This document shows positions 16,636-25,512 of a stretch of DNA of 64,000 bases, in pieces. The first letter of the stretch is position 1, and every line of letters starts with the position of its first letter. The translations under genes were made by a program, and so were the position numbers. The notes beneath the pieces are model-generated. The model saw nothing but the letters and a program-made list of their open reading frames with translations, was not told where the DNA came from and did not search any database. Origin of the DNA: Burkholderiaceae bacterium 16 (GTDB lineage Bacteria; Pseudomonadota; Gammaproteobacteria; Burkholderiales; Burkholderiaceae); assembly GCA_000955785.1 (NCBI GenBank), contig JYOD01000050.1, positions 1-64,000 of the forward strand. Reading direction: 5' to 3'.

Positions 16636-16854
16636 ATGGCAAAAGACGACGTCATCCAGATGCAGGGGGAGGTCCTGGAAAACCTCCCCAACGCGACGTT
16701 CCGCGTCAAGCTGGAAAACGGCCATGTGGTGCTGGGCCATATCTCCGGCAAGATGCGAATGAACTACATCCGGATTCTTCCGGGTGATCGGGTGACGGTT
16801 GAACTGACCCCATATGATCTGTCACGCGCGCGCATCGTCTTTCGGACGAAGTGA
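16636..16854 (+). CDS. infA: Translation initiation factor IF-1
   Basis: A 72-residue OB-fold protein that blocks the A site during initiation. It begins MAKDDVIQMQGEVLENLPNA and ends in SRARIVFRTK. Placement between secY and rpmJ is typical for betaproteobacteria; many Burkholderiales carry a second infA elsewhere. Confidence 0.95.
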   Translation: MAKDDVIQMQGEVLENLPNATFRVKLENGHVVLGHISGKMRMNYIRILPGDRVTVELTPYDLSRARIVFRTK

Positions 16855-16885
16855 AGCGAACAGGAATTGAAGGAAGAGGAAAATC

Positions 16886-17002
16886 ATGAAAGTGCTGGCT
16901 TCTGTTAAGCGCATTTGCCGCAACTGCAAAGTTATCAAGCGCAACGGTGTCGTGCGCGTGATCTGCTCGTCGGATCCCCGCCACAAGCAACGCCAAGGCT
17001 AA
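16886..17002 (+). CDS. rpmJ: 50S ribosomal protein L36
   Basis: A 38-residue protein starting MKVLASVKRICRNCKVIKRN. Cys11, Cys14, Cys27 and His33 form the zinc site, so it is the zinc-binding form. It lies 31 bases after infA and 19 bases before rpsM, with GGAAGAGGA upstream of the ATG. Confidence 0.95.
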   Translation: MKVLASVKRICRNCKVIKRNGVVRVICSSDPRHKQRQG

Positions 17003-17021
17003 TCGGAAAGAGGATTGACGA

Positions 17022-17387
17022 ATGGCACGTATCGCAGGGGTTAACATCCCGAACCATAAGCATACCGAGATTGGCCTGACGGCTATTTACGGTATCGGCC
17101 GCTCGCGCGCCCGCAAGATTTGCGTGGCCACCGGCGTTCCCTTTGACAAGAAGGTCAAGGACCTGACCGACGGCGACCTGGAAAAGCTTCGTGACGAAGT
17201 AGCCAAGGCCACGGTTGAGGGTGACCTGCGTCGTGAAACCACGATGAACATCAAGCGTCTCATGGACCTTGGTTGCTATCGTGGCGTCCGTCACCGCAGG
17301 GGTCTCCCGATGCGCGGTCAGCGCACCCGCACCAACGCCCGTACCCGCAAGGGTCCGCGTAAGGCCGGCGTGGCTCTGAAGAAGTAA
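17022..17387 (+). CDS. rpsM: 30S ribosomal protein S13
   Basis: A 121-residue head protein that bridges to the 50S and contacts P-site tRNA through its basic tail. It begins MARIAGVNIPNHKHTEIGL and contains RHRRGLPMRGQRTRTNARTR. It opens the alpha-operon ribosomal genes here. Confidence 0.97.
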   Translation: MARIAGVNIPNHKHTEIGLTAIYGIGRSRARKICVATGVPFDKKVKDLTDGDLEKLRDEVAKATVEGDLRRETTMNIKRLMDLGCYRGVRHRRGLPMRGQRTRTNARTRKGPRKAGVALKK

Positions 17388-17411
17388 AGCCGAAGGCAGA
17401 GGAAGAAACTA

Positions 17412-17813
17412 ATGGCAAAAGGTCCGAATAACGCCGCCCAGCGCGCGCGTAAGAAGGTCAAGAAGAACGTTGCCGACGGCATTGCGCACGTCCACGCTTC
17501 GTTCAACAACACCATCATCACGATCACCGACCGTCAGGGCAATGCCCTGGCATGGGCAACCTCGGGTGGCCAGGGCTTCAAGGGTTCGCGTAAGTCGACG
17601 CCCTTCGCAGCTCAGGTTGCTGCAGAGAACGCCGGTCGCGTGGCGCAAGACCAGGGTATCAAGAACCTGGACGTGCGCATCAAGGGCCCCGGCCCTGGCC
17701 GTGAATCGGCTGTGCGCGCGTTGAACGCGCTCGGCATCAAGATCTCGATTATCGAAGACGTGACGCCAGTGCCGCACAACGGCTGCCGTCCGCCCAAGCG
17801 TCGTCGGATCTAA
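17412..17813 (+). CDS. rpsK: 30S ribosomal protein S11
   Basis: A 133-residue platform protein near the E site. The segments HVHASFNNTIITITDRQGN and the C-terminal DVTPVPHNGCRPPKRRRI are typical. It is followed by an unusually long gap with a candidate terminator before rpsD. Confidence 0.97.
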   Translation: MAKGPNNAAQRARKKVKKNVADGIAHVHASFNNTIITITDRQGNALAWATSGGQGFKGSRKSTPFAAQVAAENAGRVAQDQGIKNLDVRIKGPGPGRESAVRALNALGIKISIIEDVTPVPHNGCRPPKRRRI

Positions 17814-17887
17814 GCGCCGGTGTGATACCCGGGCCGTGGGTGAGGTCTTCCTCGCCCTCTGCCCGGTGTGGTAACATCGCACGTTGA

Positions 17888-17930
17888 CCTGCTGCATATG
17901 CTTTGCGGCAGGTTTTCGTTTTGCGTTTTT
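17888..17930 (+). terminator. Candidate terminator or attenuator in the rpsK-rpsD gap
   Basis: CCTGCTGC (17888-17895) and GCGGCAGG (17905-17912) pair over eight bases with one G-T wobble and a nine-base loop, followed by TTTTCGTTTTGCGTTTTT. The T tract is interrupted, so read-through is likely. The rest of the 308-base gap (17814-18121) shows no clear promoter and no coding sequence. Confidence 0.5.
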
Positions 17931-18121
17931 GTGTCTGGCGATTGGCCTGCTGGTCTGTCGCCTGGTGCAAGTAGTCAGTCATATGCTTTTGCGCGTGTCC
18001 TTTCGGGGAATGCGCTGGATAAGCCCACCGTCTGCCACTCACGCGTCCCTCAAACGGGCGGAGAAGGCGGACTCGCGGCGCGTCAAACAAGGCGCCGCGA
18101 TCGATCAGGAAGGAAGATAAA

Positions 18122-18745
18122 GTGGCACGTTATATCGGCCCGAAGGCCAAACTCTCCCGCCGTGAAGGTACCGACCTGTTCCTGAAGAGCGCACGCCGCT
18201 CGCTTGCAGACAAGTGCAAGCTGGACAGCAAGCCGGGCCAGCACGGCCGCACCTCGGGTGCACGCACCTCCGACTACGGCAACCAACTGCGCGAAAAGCA
18301 GAAGGTCAAGCGTATCTATGGCGTGCTCGAGCGCCAGTTCCGCCGCTACTTCGCTGAAGCCGACCGCCGCAAGGGCAACACCGGCGAGAAGCTGCTGCAA
18401 CTGCTGGAATCGCGCCTGGACAACGTCGTGTACCGCATGGGCTTTGGCTCGACCCGCGCTGAAGCGCGCCAGCTGGTGTCGCACAAGGCGATCCTGCTGA
18501 ACGGTCAAGCCCTGAACGTGCCGTCGGCGCAAGTCAAGGCTGGTGACGTCATCACCATCCGTGAGCAGTCGAAGAAGCAAGTCCGTATCGCCGAAGCGCT
18601 GTCGCTGGCTGAGCAATCGGGTTTCCCGGCATGGGTTGCCGTGGACGCGAAGAAGTTCGAAGGCACATTCAAGCAAGTGCCGGATCGCGCCGATATCTCG
18701 GGTGACATCAACGAAAGCCTGATCGTCGAGTTGTATTCGCGTTAA
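18122..18745 (+). CDS. rpsD: 30S ribosomal protein S4
   Basis: A 207-residue primary 16S binder and, in E. coli, the repressor of the alpha operon. The S4 RNA-binding domain contains LDNVVYRMGFGSTRAEARQL. It starts with GTG after GGAAGGAAG. Hairpins on both sides suggest its level is set partly apart from rpsK and rpoA. Confidence 0.97.
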   Translation: MARYIGPKAKLSRREGTDLFLKSARRSLADKCKLDSKPGQHGRTSGARTSDYGNQLREKQKVKRIYGVLERQFRRYFAEADRRKGNTGEKLLQLLESRLDNVVYRMGFGSTRAEARQLVSHKAILLNGQALNVPSAQVKAGDVITIREQSKKQVRIAEALSLAEQSGFPAWVAVDAKKFEGTFKQVPDRADISGDINESLIVELYSR

Positions 18746-18812
18746 TCACTCGAATTCTGACCGACACCATCGAACGGCCAGGGGCTTGCGTTTCCCGCCA
18801 AGCTTCACATTC

Positions 18813-18866
18813 AGCCCGACGCGCTGCCGCGCGTCGGGCTTATTGCCCATCGTGCGATGGGATTTT
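18813..18866 (+). terminator. Two tandem hairpins between rpsD and rpoA
   Basis: The first is a perfect 12-base stem, AGCCCGACGCGC with GCGCGTCGGGCT, across a TGCC loop (18813-18840), with no T tract. The second pairs CCCATC with GATGGG across GTGC (18846-18861) and is followed by ATTTTC. Together they look like an attenuator, partial terminator or mRNA processing/stability element rather than a full stop, since rpoA normally belongs to this operon. Confidence 0.55.
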
Positions 18867-18927
18867 CAGGTTCCAAACGTCAGCCTTATCGGTGTAACGA
18901 GCCGAGGGTATTGAAAAGGACAACCTA

Positions 18928-19908
18928 ATGCAAACAGCACTACTCAAGCCTAAAATTATTGCCGTGGAGCCGCTCGGCGACCATCACGCGAAGGTCGTGA
19001 TGGAGCCGTTCGAGCGTGGCTATGGCCATACGCTCGGTAACGCCCTGCGTCGCGTGCTGCTGTCGTCGATGGTCGGTTATGCCCCGACCGAAGTCACGAT
19101 CGCTGGGGTGGTCCATGAGTACTCCACCATCGATGGCGTGCAGGAAGACGTAGTCAACCTGCTGCTGAATCTGAAGGGTGTGGTCTTCAAGCTGCACAAC
19201 CGCGACGAAGTCACGGTCTCGCTGCGCAAGGAAGGCGAAGGCGTTGTGACGGCCGCCGATATCGAGCTGCCGCACGATGTCGAGATCATCAACCCCGGCC
19301 ACGTGATCGCTCACCTGTCGGCCGGCGGCAAGCTCGATATGCAGATCAAGGTCGAACAAGGCCGTGGTTATGTGCCGGGCAACGTGCGCAAGTTCGGCGA
19401 CGAAGCGGGCAAGGTCATTGGCCGCATCGTGCTGGACGCTTCGTTCTCGCCGGTGCGCCGCGTTTCGTACGCAGTCGAATCGGCGCGTGTGGAACAGCGT
19501 ACCGACCTCGACAAGCTGGTGATGAACATCGAAACCGACGGCGTGATTTCGCCCGAAGAAGCGATTCGTCAATCGGCGCGCATCCTGGTCGACCAGTTGT
19601 CGGTGTTCGCCGCGCTGGAAGGCACCGAGTCGTCGGCGGAAGCCGCTTCGAGCCGTACGCCGCAGATCGATCCGATCCTGCTGCGCCCGGTCGATGACCT
19701 GGAGCTGACCGTGCGTTCGGCCAACTGCCTGAAGGCCGAAAACATTTACTACATCGGCGACCTGATCCAGCGTACCGAGAATGAGCTGCTCAAGACCCCG
19801 AACCTGGGTCGCAAGTCGCTCAATGAAATCAAGGAAGTGCTGGCTTCGCGTGGCCTGACCCTTGGCATGAAGCTTGAGAACTGGCCGCCCGCAGGGCTGG
19901 AGAAGTAA
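18928..19908 (+). CDS. rpoA: RNA polymerase subunit alpha
   Basis: A 326-residue subunit. The N-terminal assembly domain contains PFERGYGHTLGNALRRVLLS; the C-terminal DNA/activator-binding domain contains PNLGRKSLNEIKEVLASRGL. It is full length, with AAAAGGA before the ATG. Confidence 0.98.
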   Translation: MQTALLKPKIIAVEPLGDHHAKVVMEPFERGYGHTLGNALRRVLLSSMVGYAPTEVTIAGVVHEYSTIDGVQEDVVNLLLNLKGVVFKLHNRDEVTVSLRKEGEGVVTAADIELPHDVEIINPGHVIAHLSAGGKLDMQIKVEQGRGYVPGNVRKFGDEAGKVIGRIVLDASFSPVRRVSYAVESARVEQRTDLDKLVMNIETDGVISPEEAIRQSARILVDQLSVFAALEGTESSAEAASSRTPQIDPILLRPVDDLELTVRSANCLKAENIYYIGDLIQRTENELLKTPNLGRKSLNEIKEVLASRGLTLGMKLENWPPAGLEK

Positions 19909-19915
19909 TTTGCCT

Positions 19916-19950
19916 GGCGCGGCGGCGGGCTGGTCCCGTTGCCGCGCCGG
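19916..19950 (+). other. Hairpin between rpoA and rplQ
   Basis: GGCGCGGC (19916-19923) pairs perfectly with GCCGCGCC (19941-19948) and the stem can be extended with a wobble pair. There is no T tract. It sits in a 161-base gap within the alpha operon and may affect mRNA stability. Confidence 0.35.
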
Positions 19951-20069
19951 TAATCCCGGCGACCGGCATGTGCCGGCCGCTCCAATAGACTACCGGCCCG
20001 CGCCGAACCGGGGAGCATCCCGGCCGAGCGATAGAAGAGCTGGTCAAACATTGTAATAAAGGAATCATC

Positions 20070-20465
20070 ATGCGTCACCGTCATGGTTTGCGGAAACTGA
20101 ACCGCACCTCGTCGCACCGTCTCGCGATGCTGCGCAACATGTCCAACTCGCTGTTCCAGCACGAGCTGATCAAGACCACCCTGCCCAAGGCCAAGGAACT
20201 GCGCAAGGTTGTCGAGCCCCTCATCACGCTGGCCAAGAAGGACACCGTTGCCAACCGCCGCCTGGCTTTCGCCCGTCTGCGCGACCGCGACATGGTTACC
20301 AAGCTGTTCAACGAACTGGGCCCGCGTTACAACGCACGCCCGGGCGGTTACACCCGTATCCTGAAGTTCGGTTTCCGTCAGGGCGACAACGCACCGATGG
20401 CGCTGGTCGAACTGGTGGATCGTCCGGAAATCACCGAAGCGCCGGCTGAAGAAGCAGGCGAATAA
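20070..20465 (+). CDS. rplQ: 50S ribosomal protein L17
   Basis: A 131-residue protein near the tunnel exit. It begins MRHRHGLRKLNRTSSHRLAM, the family signature. It is the last gene of the alpha operon and is followed by a clear terminator at 20533-20564. Confidence 0.97.
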   Translation: MRHRHGLRKLNRTSSHRLAMLRNMSNSLFQHELIKTTLPKAKELRKVVEPLITLAKKDTVANRRLAFARLRDRDMVTKLFNELGPRYNARPGGYTRILKFGFRQGDNAPMALVELVDRPEITEAPAEEAGE

Positions 20466-20532
20466 GGTCGATATCGTCCCGGCCGCCTGCGACTACTGGT
20501 CGCGGCGACCCACACGGACACCGCTTACAATC

Positions 20533-20564
20533 GAGCCAGGCTGCATGCCTGGCTCTTTTGTTTT
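20533..20564 (+). terminator. Terminator of the alpha operon
   Basis: GAGCCAGGC (20533-20541) and GCCTGGCTC (20547-20555) form a nine-base perfect stem with a TGCAT loop, followed by TTTTGTTTT. Confidence 0.92.
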
Positions 20565-20591
20565 CCGGGCCAGGTTTATGAGGAAAGCGCG

Positions 20592-20936
20592 ATGAGCGAG
20601 ACGCTATTGGTAATGACGGTGCTGCCCGATGCCGAATCCGCCGCACGTATGACCCGCGCAGTGCTGGAATCCAGGCTGGCAGCTTGCGTGAACCGGCTGG
20701 CGCCATGTGAGTCCGAGTACTGGTGGCGTGGCGGAATCGAAACCACCCGGGAATGGCCGCTGCTGATCAAGACTACGCAGGATCGCTATACGGCGCTTGA
20801 AGCCGCGATTCGCCTGGCGCACCCCTATGAGGTGCCGGAGATCGTGGCATTGCCGGTTGTGGCAGGCTTTGCGCCTTACCTGGCGTGGGTGGCGCAAGAG
20901 ACGCGGACGCCAGATGCTGACGATGACAGCGCGTAA
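20592..20936 (+). CDS. cutA: Divalent-cation tolerance protein CutA
   Basis: A 114-residue trimeric PII-like protein of the CutA family. It has the family segments CVNRLAPCESEYWWRGG and EWPLLIKTTQDRYTALEAAI and the ending YLAWVAQET. The exact role is uncertain: it was linked to copper tolerance and to dsbD in E. coli, and here it again stands directly upstream of dsbD, with 110 bases between them. Confidence 0.92.
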   Translation: MSETLLVMTVLPDAESAARMTRAVLESRLAACVNRLAPCESEYWWRGGIETTREWPLLIKTTQDRYTALEAAIRLAHPYEVPEIVALPVVAGFAPYLAWVAQETRTPDADDDSA

Positions 20937-21046
20937 GCACACGCAAGGATGGCCGTCCTTCGGTGGCTAATGGGTGCTGCGGCGGAAACCAGCGCCGCGA
21001 GGCGTTCGAGGTACGGATACGACGAATGACAATTCAAGGATGGGGC

Positions 21047-23008
21047 ATGGGTTTCGGAGTGATGTCGGGCGCTTTGGGCTGCGGGTCGGCAGCGGGGGCA
21101 GTGCGGCATAGTGCCGCAGCGCGGCTCCTGATCTTGCTGCTCGCCGCATTGTGGCTGTGCCTCGGCGGTGCCGCGCACGCCGCCGCCGACGACTTCTTGC
21201 CGCCGGACCAGGCCTTCCGTTTCGCGGCGCGCCAGGTCGACGCGCAGACCATCGAAGTGCGCTTCGATGTAGCCGACGGCTACTACCTCTACCGCGAGCG
21301 CTTTGCCTTCGCCGCGCAGCCGGCTTCCGTCAAGCTTGGCGCTCCGGTATTCCCGCCGGGCAAGGTCAAGTTCGACGAGACTTTCGGCAAGGAGATGGAA
21401 ACCTATCATGGTGGCGTGACTATCCGCGTACCGGTGGCGTCCGCGCCGGCGGACGGCAAATGGTCGCTGGTGGTGACTTCCCAGGGCTGTGCCGACAAGG
21501 GCCTGTGCTATCCCCCGATGGAGAGCGTTTTCAAGGTCGGTGGCGGTGTGCTCGACGGGTTGTTCGGCAAGCGGGCGCCGGCGGATTCCAGCAGCATCGG
21601 CAGCGGCCCGGCCGCCGAAAGCCGCGACGCGGCCGAGGCGGCGGCATCTGCCGGCCCCTCCCCTGCCCAAGTGGCTGGGCCTGCTGACGAGAACGACCGC
21701 ATTGCCGGCGCGCTGGCCAGTCGCAACCTCGCCGTGATCGCAGCGCTGTTCTTCGGCCTCGGTTTGCTCCTGACCTTTACGCCGTGCGTGCTGCCCATGG
21801 TGCCAATCCTGTCATCGATCGTGGTGGGTGAGCACGTCACGCGCGGCCGCGCTTTGCTGGTGTCGCTGTCGTATGTGCTAGGCATGGCGGTCGTTTACAC
21901 CGCTGTTGGCGTGGCGGCCGGCCTGCTTGGCGAGGGCTTGTCCGCCGCGCTGCAGTCGCCATGGGTGCTGACGGCATTCGCACTGCTGATGGTGGCCTTG
22001 TCCCTCTCCATGTTCGGCCTTTATGAGCTGCAGCTGCCGCAACACTGGCAAACGCGGCTGACCGCTTCGTCCAACCGCCGCCAGGGCGGGCAACTGGCCG
22101 GCGCCGCGGCCATGGGCGCGATCTCGGCGCTGATCGTCGGGCCGTGCGTGACGGCGCCGCTGGCCGGCGCGCTGGCCTATATCGCACGCACCGGCGATGC
22201 CGTAACCGGTGGCGGCGCGCTGTTCGCGATGGCGCTCGGCATGGGCGTGCCGCTGGTGCTGGTGGGCGTGGGCGCGGGCAACCTGCTGCCGCGTGCCGGA
22301 CGATGGATGGAAATGACCAAGCGCTTCTTCGGCTTCCTGCTGCTGGGCGTGGCGCTATGGATGGTCAGCCCGGTGCTGCCGGCATGGGCCCTGATGGCAG
22401 GCTGGGCCGCGCTGCTGCTGGTGGGCGCGGTTTTCCTGAGCGCCTTCGAGTCACTTGGCCCCGAGGCGCATGGCCTGGCCAGGGTGGGCAAGGGCCTGGG
22501 CCTGCTTGCCGCGCTGGCGGGAGCCATCTTGCTGGTGGGGCTCGCGTCCGGTGGCCGGGATCCCTTGCAACCGCTGGCGCATCTTGGTGCAGGTCGCACC
22601 GCGCCAGACGCGGCGGCCAGCGACTCGACCACGGTGCGCTTTGAGCGGGTCCGCTCGATAGCCGAACTCGATGCTCGCGTGGCGCAGGCCGCCGCCGCGG
22701 GCAAGCCCGTGCTGCTCGACTTCTATGCGGACTGGTGCGTGAGCTGCAAGGAAATGGAGCGCTTCACGTTCAAGGACGAGCGAGTGCGGGCCCGGCTTGC
22801 CGGGGTGGTGATGCTGCAGGCGGATGTCACCCGGAACAACGCCGACGATCGGGCGCTGCTCAAGCGCTTCGGCCTGTTCGGCCCGCCGGGCATCATCCTG
22901 TTCGGTCCTGACGGGCGCGAGCGGCCGGTTCGCGCAATCGGCTACCAACCCGCCGCCCGTTTCCTTGACACGCTCGCGCGCGCCCTGGACGCCAAAGCTA
23001 GCACCTGA
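21047..23008 (+). CDS. dsbD: Thiol:disulfide interchange protein DsbD
   Basis: An inner-membrane protein that passes electrons from cytoplasmic thioredoxin to periplasmic DsbC/DsbG and cytochrome maturation. Signal peptide about residues 20-47 (cleavage after AHA), then the periplasmic N-domain with the redox pair in CADKGLC, a membrane domain with Cys in TFTPCVLPMVP and VGPCVTAPL, and a C-terminal thioredoxin-like domain with CVSC in FYADWCVSCKEME. All three cysteine pairs are intact. I start at 21047, six bases after AAGGA; 21026 is an alternative. About 653 residues. Confidence 0.93.
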   Translation: MGFGVMSGALGCGSAAGAVRHSAAARLLILLLAALWLCLGGAAHAAADDFLPPDQAFRFAARQVDAQTIEVRFDVADGYYLYRERFAFAAQPASVKLGAPVFPPGKVKFDETFGKEMETYHGGVTIRVPVASAPADGKWSLVVTSQGCADKGLCYPPMESVFKVGGGVLDGLFGKRAPADSSSIGSGPAAESRDAAEAAASAGPSPAQVAGPADENDRIAGALASRNLAVIAALFFGLGLLLTFTPCVLPMVPILSSIVVGEHVTRGRALLVSLSYVLGMAVVYTAVGVAAGLLGEGLSAALQSPWVLTAFALLMVALSLSMFGLYELQLPQHWQTRLTASSNRRQGGQLAGAAAMGAISALIVGPCVTAPLAGALAYIARTGDAVTGGGALFAMALGMGVPLVLVGVGAGNLLPRAGRWMEMTKRFFGFLLLGVALWMVSPVLPAWALMAGWAALLLVGAVFLSAFESLGPEAHGLARVGKGLGLLAALAGAILLVGLASGGRDPLQPLAHLGAGRTAPDAAASDSTTVRFERVRSIAELDARVAQAAAAGKPVLLDFYADWCVSCKEMERFTFKDERVRARLAGVVMLQADVTRNNADDRALLKRFGLFGPPGIILFGPDGRERPVRAIGYQPAARFLDTLARALDAKAST

Positions 23009-23032
23009 CCCCCCAGCTTGCGCAGGCGTCGG

Positions 23033-24376
23033 CTAGCTTCTCTCCAGCCGGCCTCCCAGCCCCCACACCGCGGCCAGCACTACCACCACCGCCCCCATCA
23101 GCCCGAGCGACCACCAGAAGCCCTGCGGCTCGCGCAGCCACGGCATGCGCTCGAAGTTCATGCCGAAGATGCCGGTGATCAGCGTGAGTGGCATGAACAG
23201 CGCGGTGATCAGCGTCAGGGTACGCATGGTGCGGTTGGTGCGATGCGCCACCGATGAAAAATGAATCTGCACCGCGGACTCGATCGAGTCTTCCAGCCGG
23301 CGCGCGTGCGCGAGCACGCGCGAGATGTGTTCCATCACGTCGTTGATGCGCACCAGCAAGGCATCGTCGCGGCCTGCCGCGTTTGCGGTCCCTTCGCTCT
23401 GCACGCTGTAGCTGTTGTCGAGCAGGCTGTCGCGGAATTCCTGCAGCGCATCGTGCTGTTCCTCGCACAGGTGCTCCAGGCGCCGCAGTTCGATGCGGGC
23501 ATCGAGCAAGCCTTCCCAGCTGGAGAAGCTGCGCCGGGCGTTTAGCAGCGCGCGTTGCCAACGGTCCAGCTGGCGCGTCAGGGGCGCGCGCAGGTCCAGG
23601 TAGCGGTCGACCATCGCGTTGAGCAGGCGCAGCATCAGGTCTTCCGGGCGCGTCGGCGGGCGGATGCCATGTACCAGCGCGGCGGTGTGCCCGTTGGGCC
23701 GGGTCTTCGAGGCGGACTGCGGCCGTGGCGCCTGGCATAGCTCAAGCAGGCGCTGGCGTACCTGGTCGAGTGTGCGAGACTGCGCGGGCCGGACCGTCAG
23801 CAGCACATTGTCGAAGACAAAGAAAGTGACCGGCTGGGTATCGATTTTGGCCAGTGCAGGCAGAAAGCCTGGTGGGTAGCGGCGCGGTTTGGCCAGAGCC
23901 TGTGTTTTTGAAGCGGTCCGCTGGCTGGTTGTCGCGGTAGCCGAAGCCGTAGCAGAAACCGTAGCGGAAGCCGTGGAGGCACCCGAGATCGTCGGCATAT
24001 CCGGTGCGGTGGCTGCCGCGGTTGCCACAGTTGCTGTCGTTCCGGACGCCGCCGCCGTTTCGCCGCCGGCCTCGGCAATCAGCCGGCTCGTTTCGAAGGT
24101 GAGCTTGCGGAAGATCACCATGTCGTAGGCATGCGTCGTATCGAAATACGAAGGATGCGACGGGTTGGTGGCATCGATCAGGTGCAGATCCAGCACCGGG
24201 GCGCCGGTCAGGGCCTGGACGCTGTCGCGCCAGGCCGTCGGCGCGGCGCTGACTTCCTCGATCGGCGTATCGACCCAGACGAAGCGGGCCGCCGCATTGC
24301 CCGCGAGAAACTCGCGCGCCTCGTCGAGCGAGGCGAGCGGATGGACCTGGCTGGCGGAAAAACCTAACAGCTGCAT
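23033..24376 (-). CDS. CorA-family divalent cation transporter with a low-complexity insert
   Basis: A 447-residue member of the CorA Mg2+/Co2+ transporter family. The large cytoplasmic N-domain is followed by a helix bundle and two C-terminal membrane segments, with the selectivity motif GMNF after the first (LITALFMPLTLITGIFGMNF). About residues 105-165 are an Ala/Thr/Ser-rich stretch (SATV/SATA repeats) that is not part of the CorA fold. The start lies ten bases after the hemB stop, so the two are probably cotranscribed. Confidence 0.85.
   Translation of the reverse strand: MQLLGFSASQVHPLASLDEAREFLAGNAAARFVWVDTPIEEVSAAPTAWRDSVQALTGAPVLDLHLIDATNPSHPSYFDTTHAYDMVIFRKLTFETSRLIAEAGGETAAASGTTATVATAAATAPDMPTISGASTASATVSATASATATTSQRTASKTQALAKPRRYPPGFLPALAKIDTQPVTFFVFDNVLLTVRPAQSRTLDQVRQRLLELCQAPRPQSASKTRPNGHTAALVHGIRPPTRPEDLMLRLLNAMVDRYLDLRAPLTRQLDRWQRALLNARRSFSSWEGLLDARIELRRLEHLCEEQHDALQEFRDSLLDNSYSVQSEGTANAAGRDDALLVRINDVMEHISRVLAHARRLEDSIESAVQIHFSSVAHRTNRTMRTLTLITALFMPLTLITGIFGMNFERMPWLREPQGFWWSLGLMGAVVVVLAAVWGLGGRLERS
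23937..23984. repeat. 12-base tandem repeat inside the CorA-like gene
   Basis: Four imperfect copies with the pattern GTAGCVGAARCC, in frame, encode the Ser-Ala-Thr-Val/Ala repeats of the transporter's low-complexity insert. This is a likely source of length variation. Confidence 0.6.
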
Positions 24377-24386
24377 CCGGGCCGGT

Positions 24387-25379
24387 TCAGCGCGTGAGCA
24401 GGCGAGCAGCGTCGCGCGCGAAGTAGGTCAGGATGCCGTCAGCGCCGGCGCGGCGGAAGGCCAGCAGCGACTCCATCATGACCTTGTCGTGATCCAGCCA
24501 GCCATTCTGGGCCGCCGCCTTGAGCATCGCGTATTCGCCGCTGACCTGATAGGCGTAGGTGGGGAAACGGAACTCATCCTTCACTCGCCGCACGATATCC
24601 AGGTAAGGCATGCCGGGCTTGACCATCACCATGTCGGCGCCTTCCATGATGTCTTGCGCCACTTCGCGCAAGGCCTCGTCAGTATTGGCCGGGTCCATCT
24701 GGTAGGTCATCTTGTTGCCCTTGCCCAGGTTGGCCGCCGAGCCTACCGCATCCCGGAACGGGCCATAGAAGGCCGACGCGTACTTGGCCGAGTAGGCCAT
24801 GATGCGCGTATGGATATGGCCGCCGTCCTCCAGCGCGGCGCGCACCGCGCCGATGCGCCCGTCCATCATGTCCGACGGCGCTACGATATCAACCCCGGCC
24901 GCGGCCTGTGTCAGCGCCTGCTTGACCAGGATCTCCACGGTAACGTCGTTGATCACATAGCCGTCGGCGTCCAGCACGCCGTCCTGGCCGTGGCTGGTGT
25001 AGGGGTCCAGCGCCACGTCGGTCAGCACACCGAGCTCGGGGAAGCGGTCTTTCAGCGCGCGCACGGCACGCGGGATCAGGCCGTCGGCATTGGTGGCCTC
25101 GATACCGTCGGGCGTCTTCAGGGCCGGATCGATCACCGGAAACAGCGCGATGACCGGGATGCCCAGCTTGACGCAATCCTCCGCCACCGGCAGCAGCAGG
25201 TCGACCGAGAGCCGCTCCACGCCGGGCATGGACGCCACGCTTTCACGCTGGTTGTGGCCCTCGACGATAAATACCGGGTAGATCAGGTTGTCCGGCGACA
25301 GGCGGTGTTCGCGCATCAGCCTGCGCGAGAAATCATCGCGGCGCATGCGGCGCGGACGGTACTCGGGGAAAGTGGACAT
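24387..25379 (-). CDS. hemB: Delta-aminolevulinic acid dehydratase (porphobilinogen synthase)
   Basis: Joins two 5-aminolevulinates to porphobilinogen in heme synthesis. 330 residues, usual length. The Schiff-base lysines lie in YSAKYASAFYGPFRDA and MVMVKPGMPYLD. The metal-site segment DVALDPYTSHGQDG lacks the zinc-binding cysteines, so this is the Mg2+-type enzyme as in Pseudomonas. The heme it makes serves the nearby cytochrome genes. It is followed by the CorA-like gene. Confidence 0.97.
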   Translation of the reverse strand: MSTFPEYRPRRMRRDDFSRRLMREHRLSPDNLIYPVFIVEGHNQRESVASMPGVERLSVDLLLPVAEDCVKLGIPVIALFPVIDPALKTPDGIEATNADGLIPRAVRALKDRFPELGVLTDVALDPYTSHGQDGVLDADGYVINDVTVEILVKQALTQAAAGVDIVAPSDMMDGRIGAVRAALEDGGHIHTRIMAYSAKYASAFYGPFRDAVGSAANLGKGNKMTYQMDPANTDEALREVAQDIMEGADMVMVKPGMPYLDIVRRVKDEFRFPTYAYQVSGEYAMLKAAAQNGWLDHDKVMMESLLAFRRAGADGILTYFARDAARLLTR

Positions 25380-25512
25380 GGCTTGAGGGAGAGAGTCTGA
25401 GGGAGTGCGGAAGTTTGCCGGGTTGCTGGCGCGCGATGTGGCTGGCGAGTAATCCAGCAGACCGCTCCGAAAGAAAAACTAAACTTTTGATCGCGCCCGC
25501 TATCATACTCGC

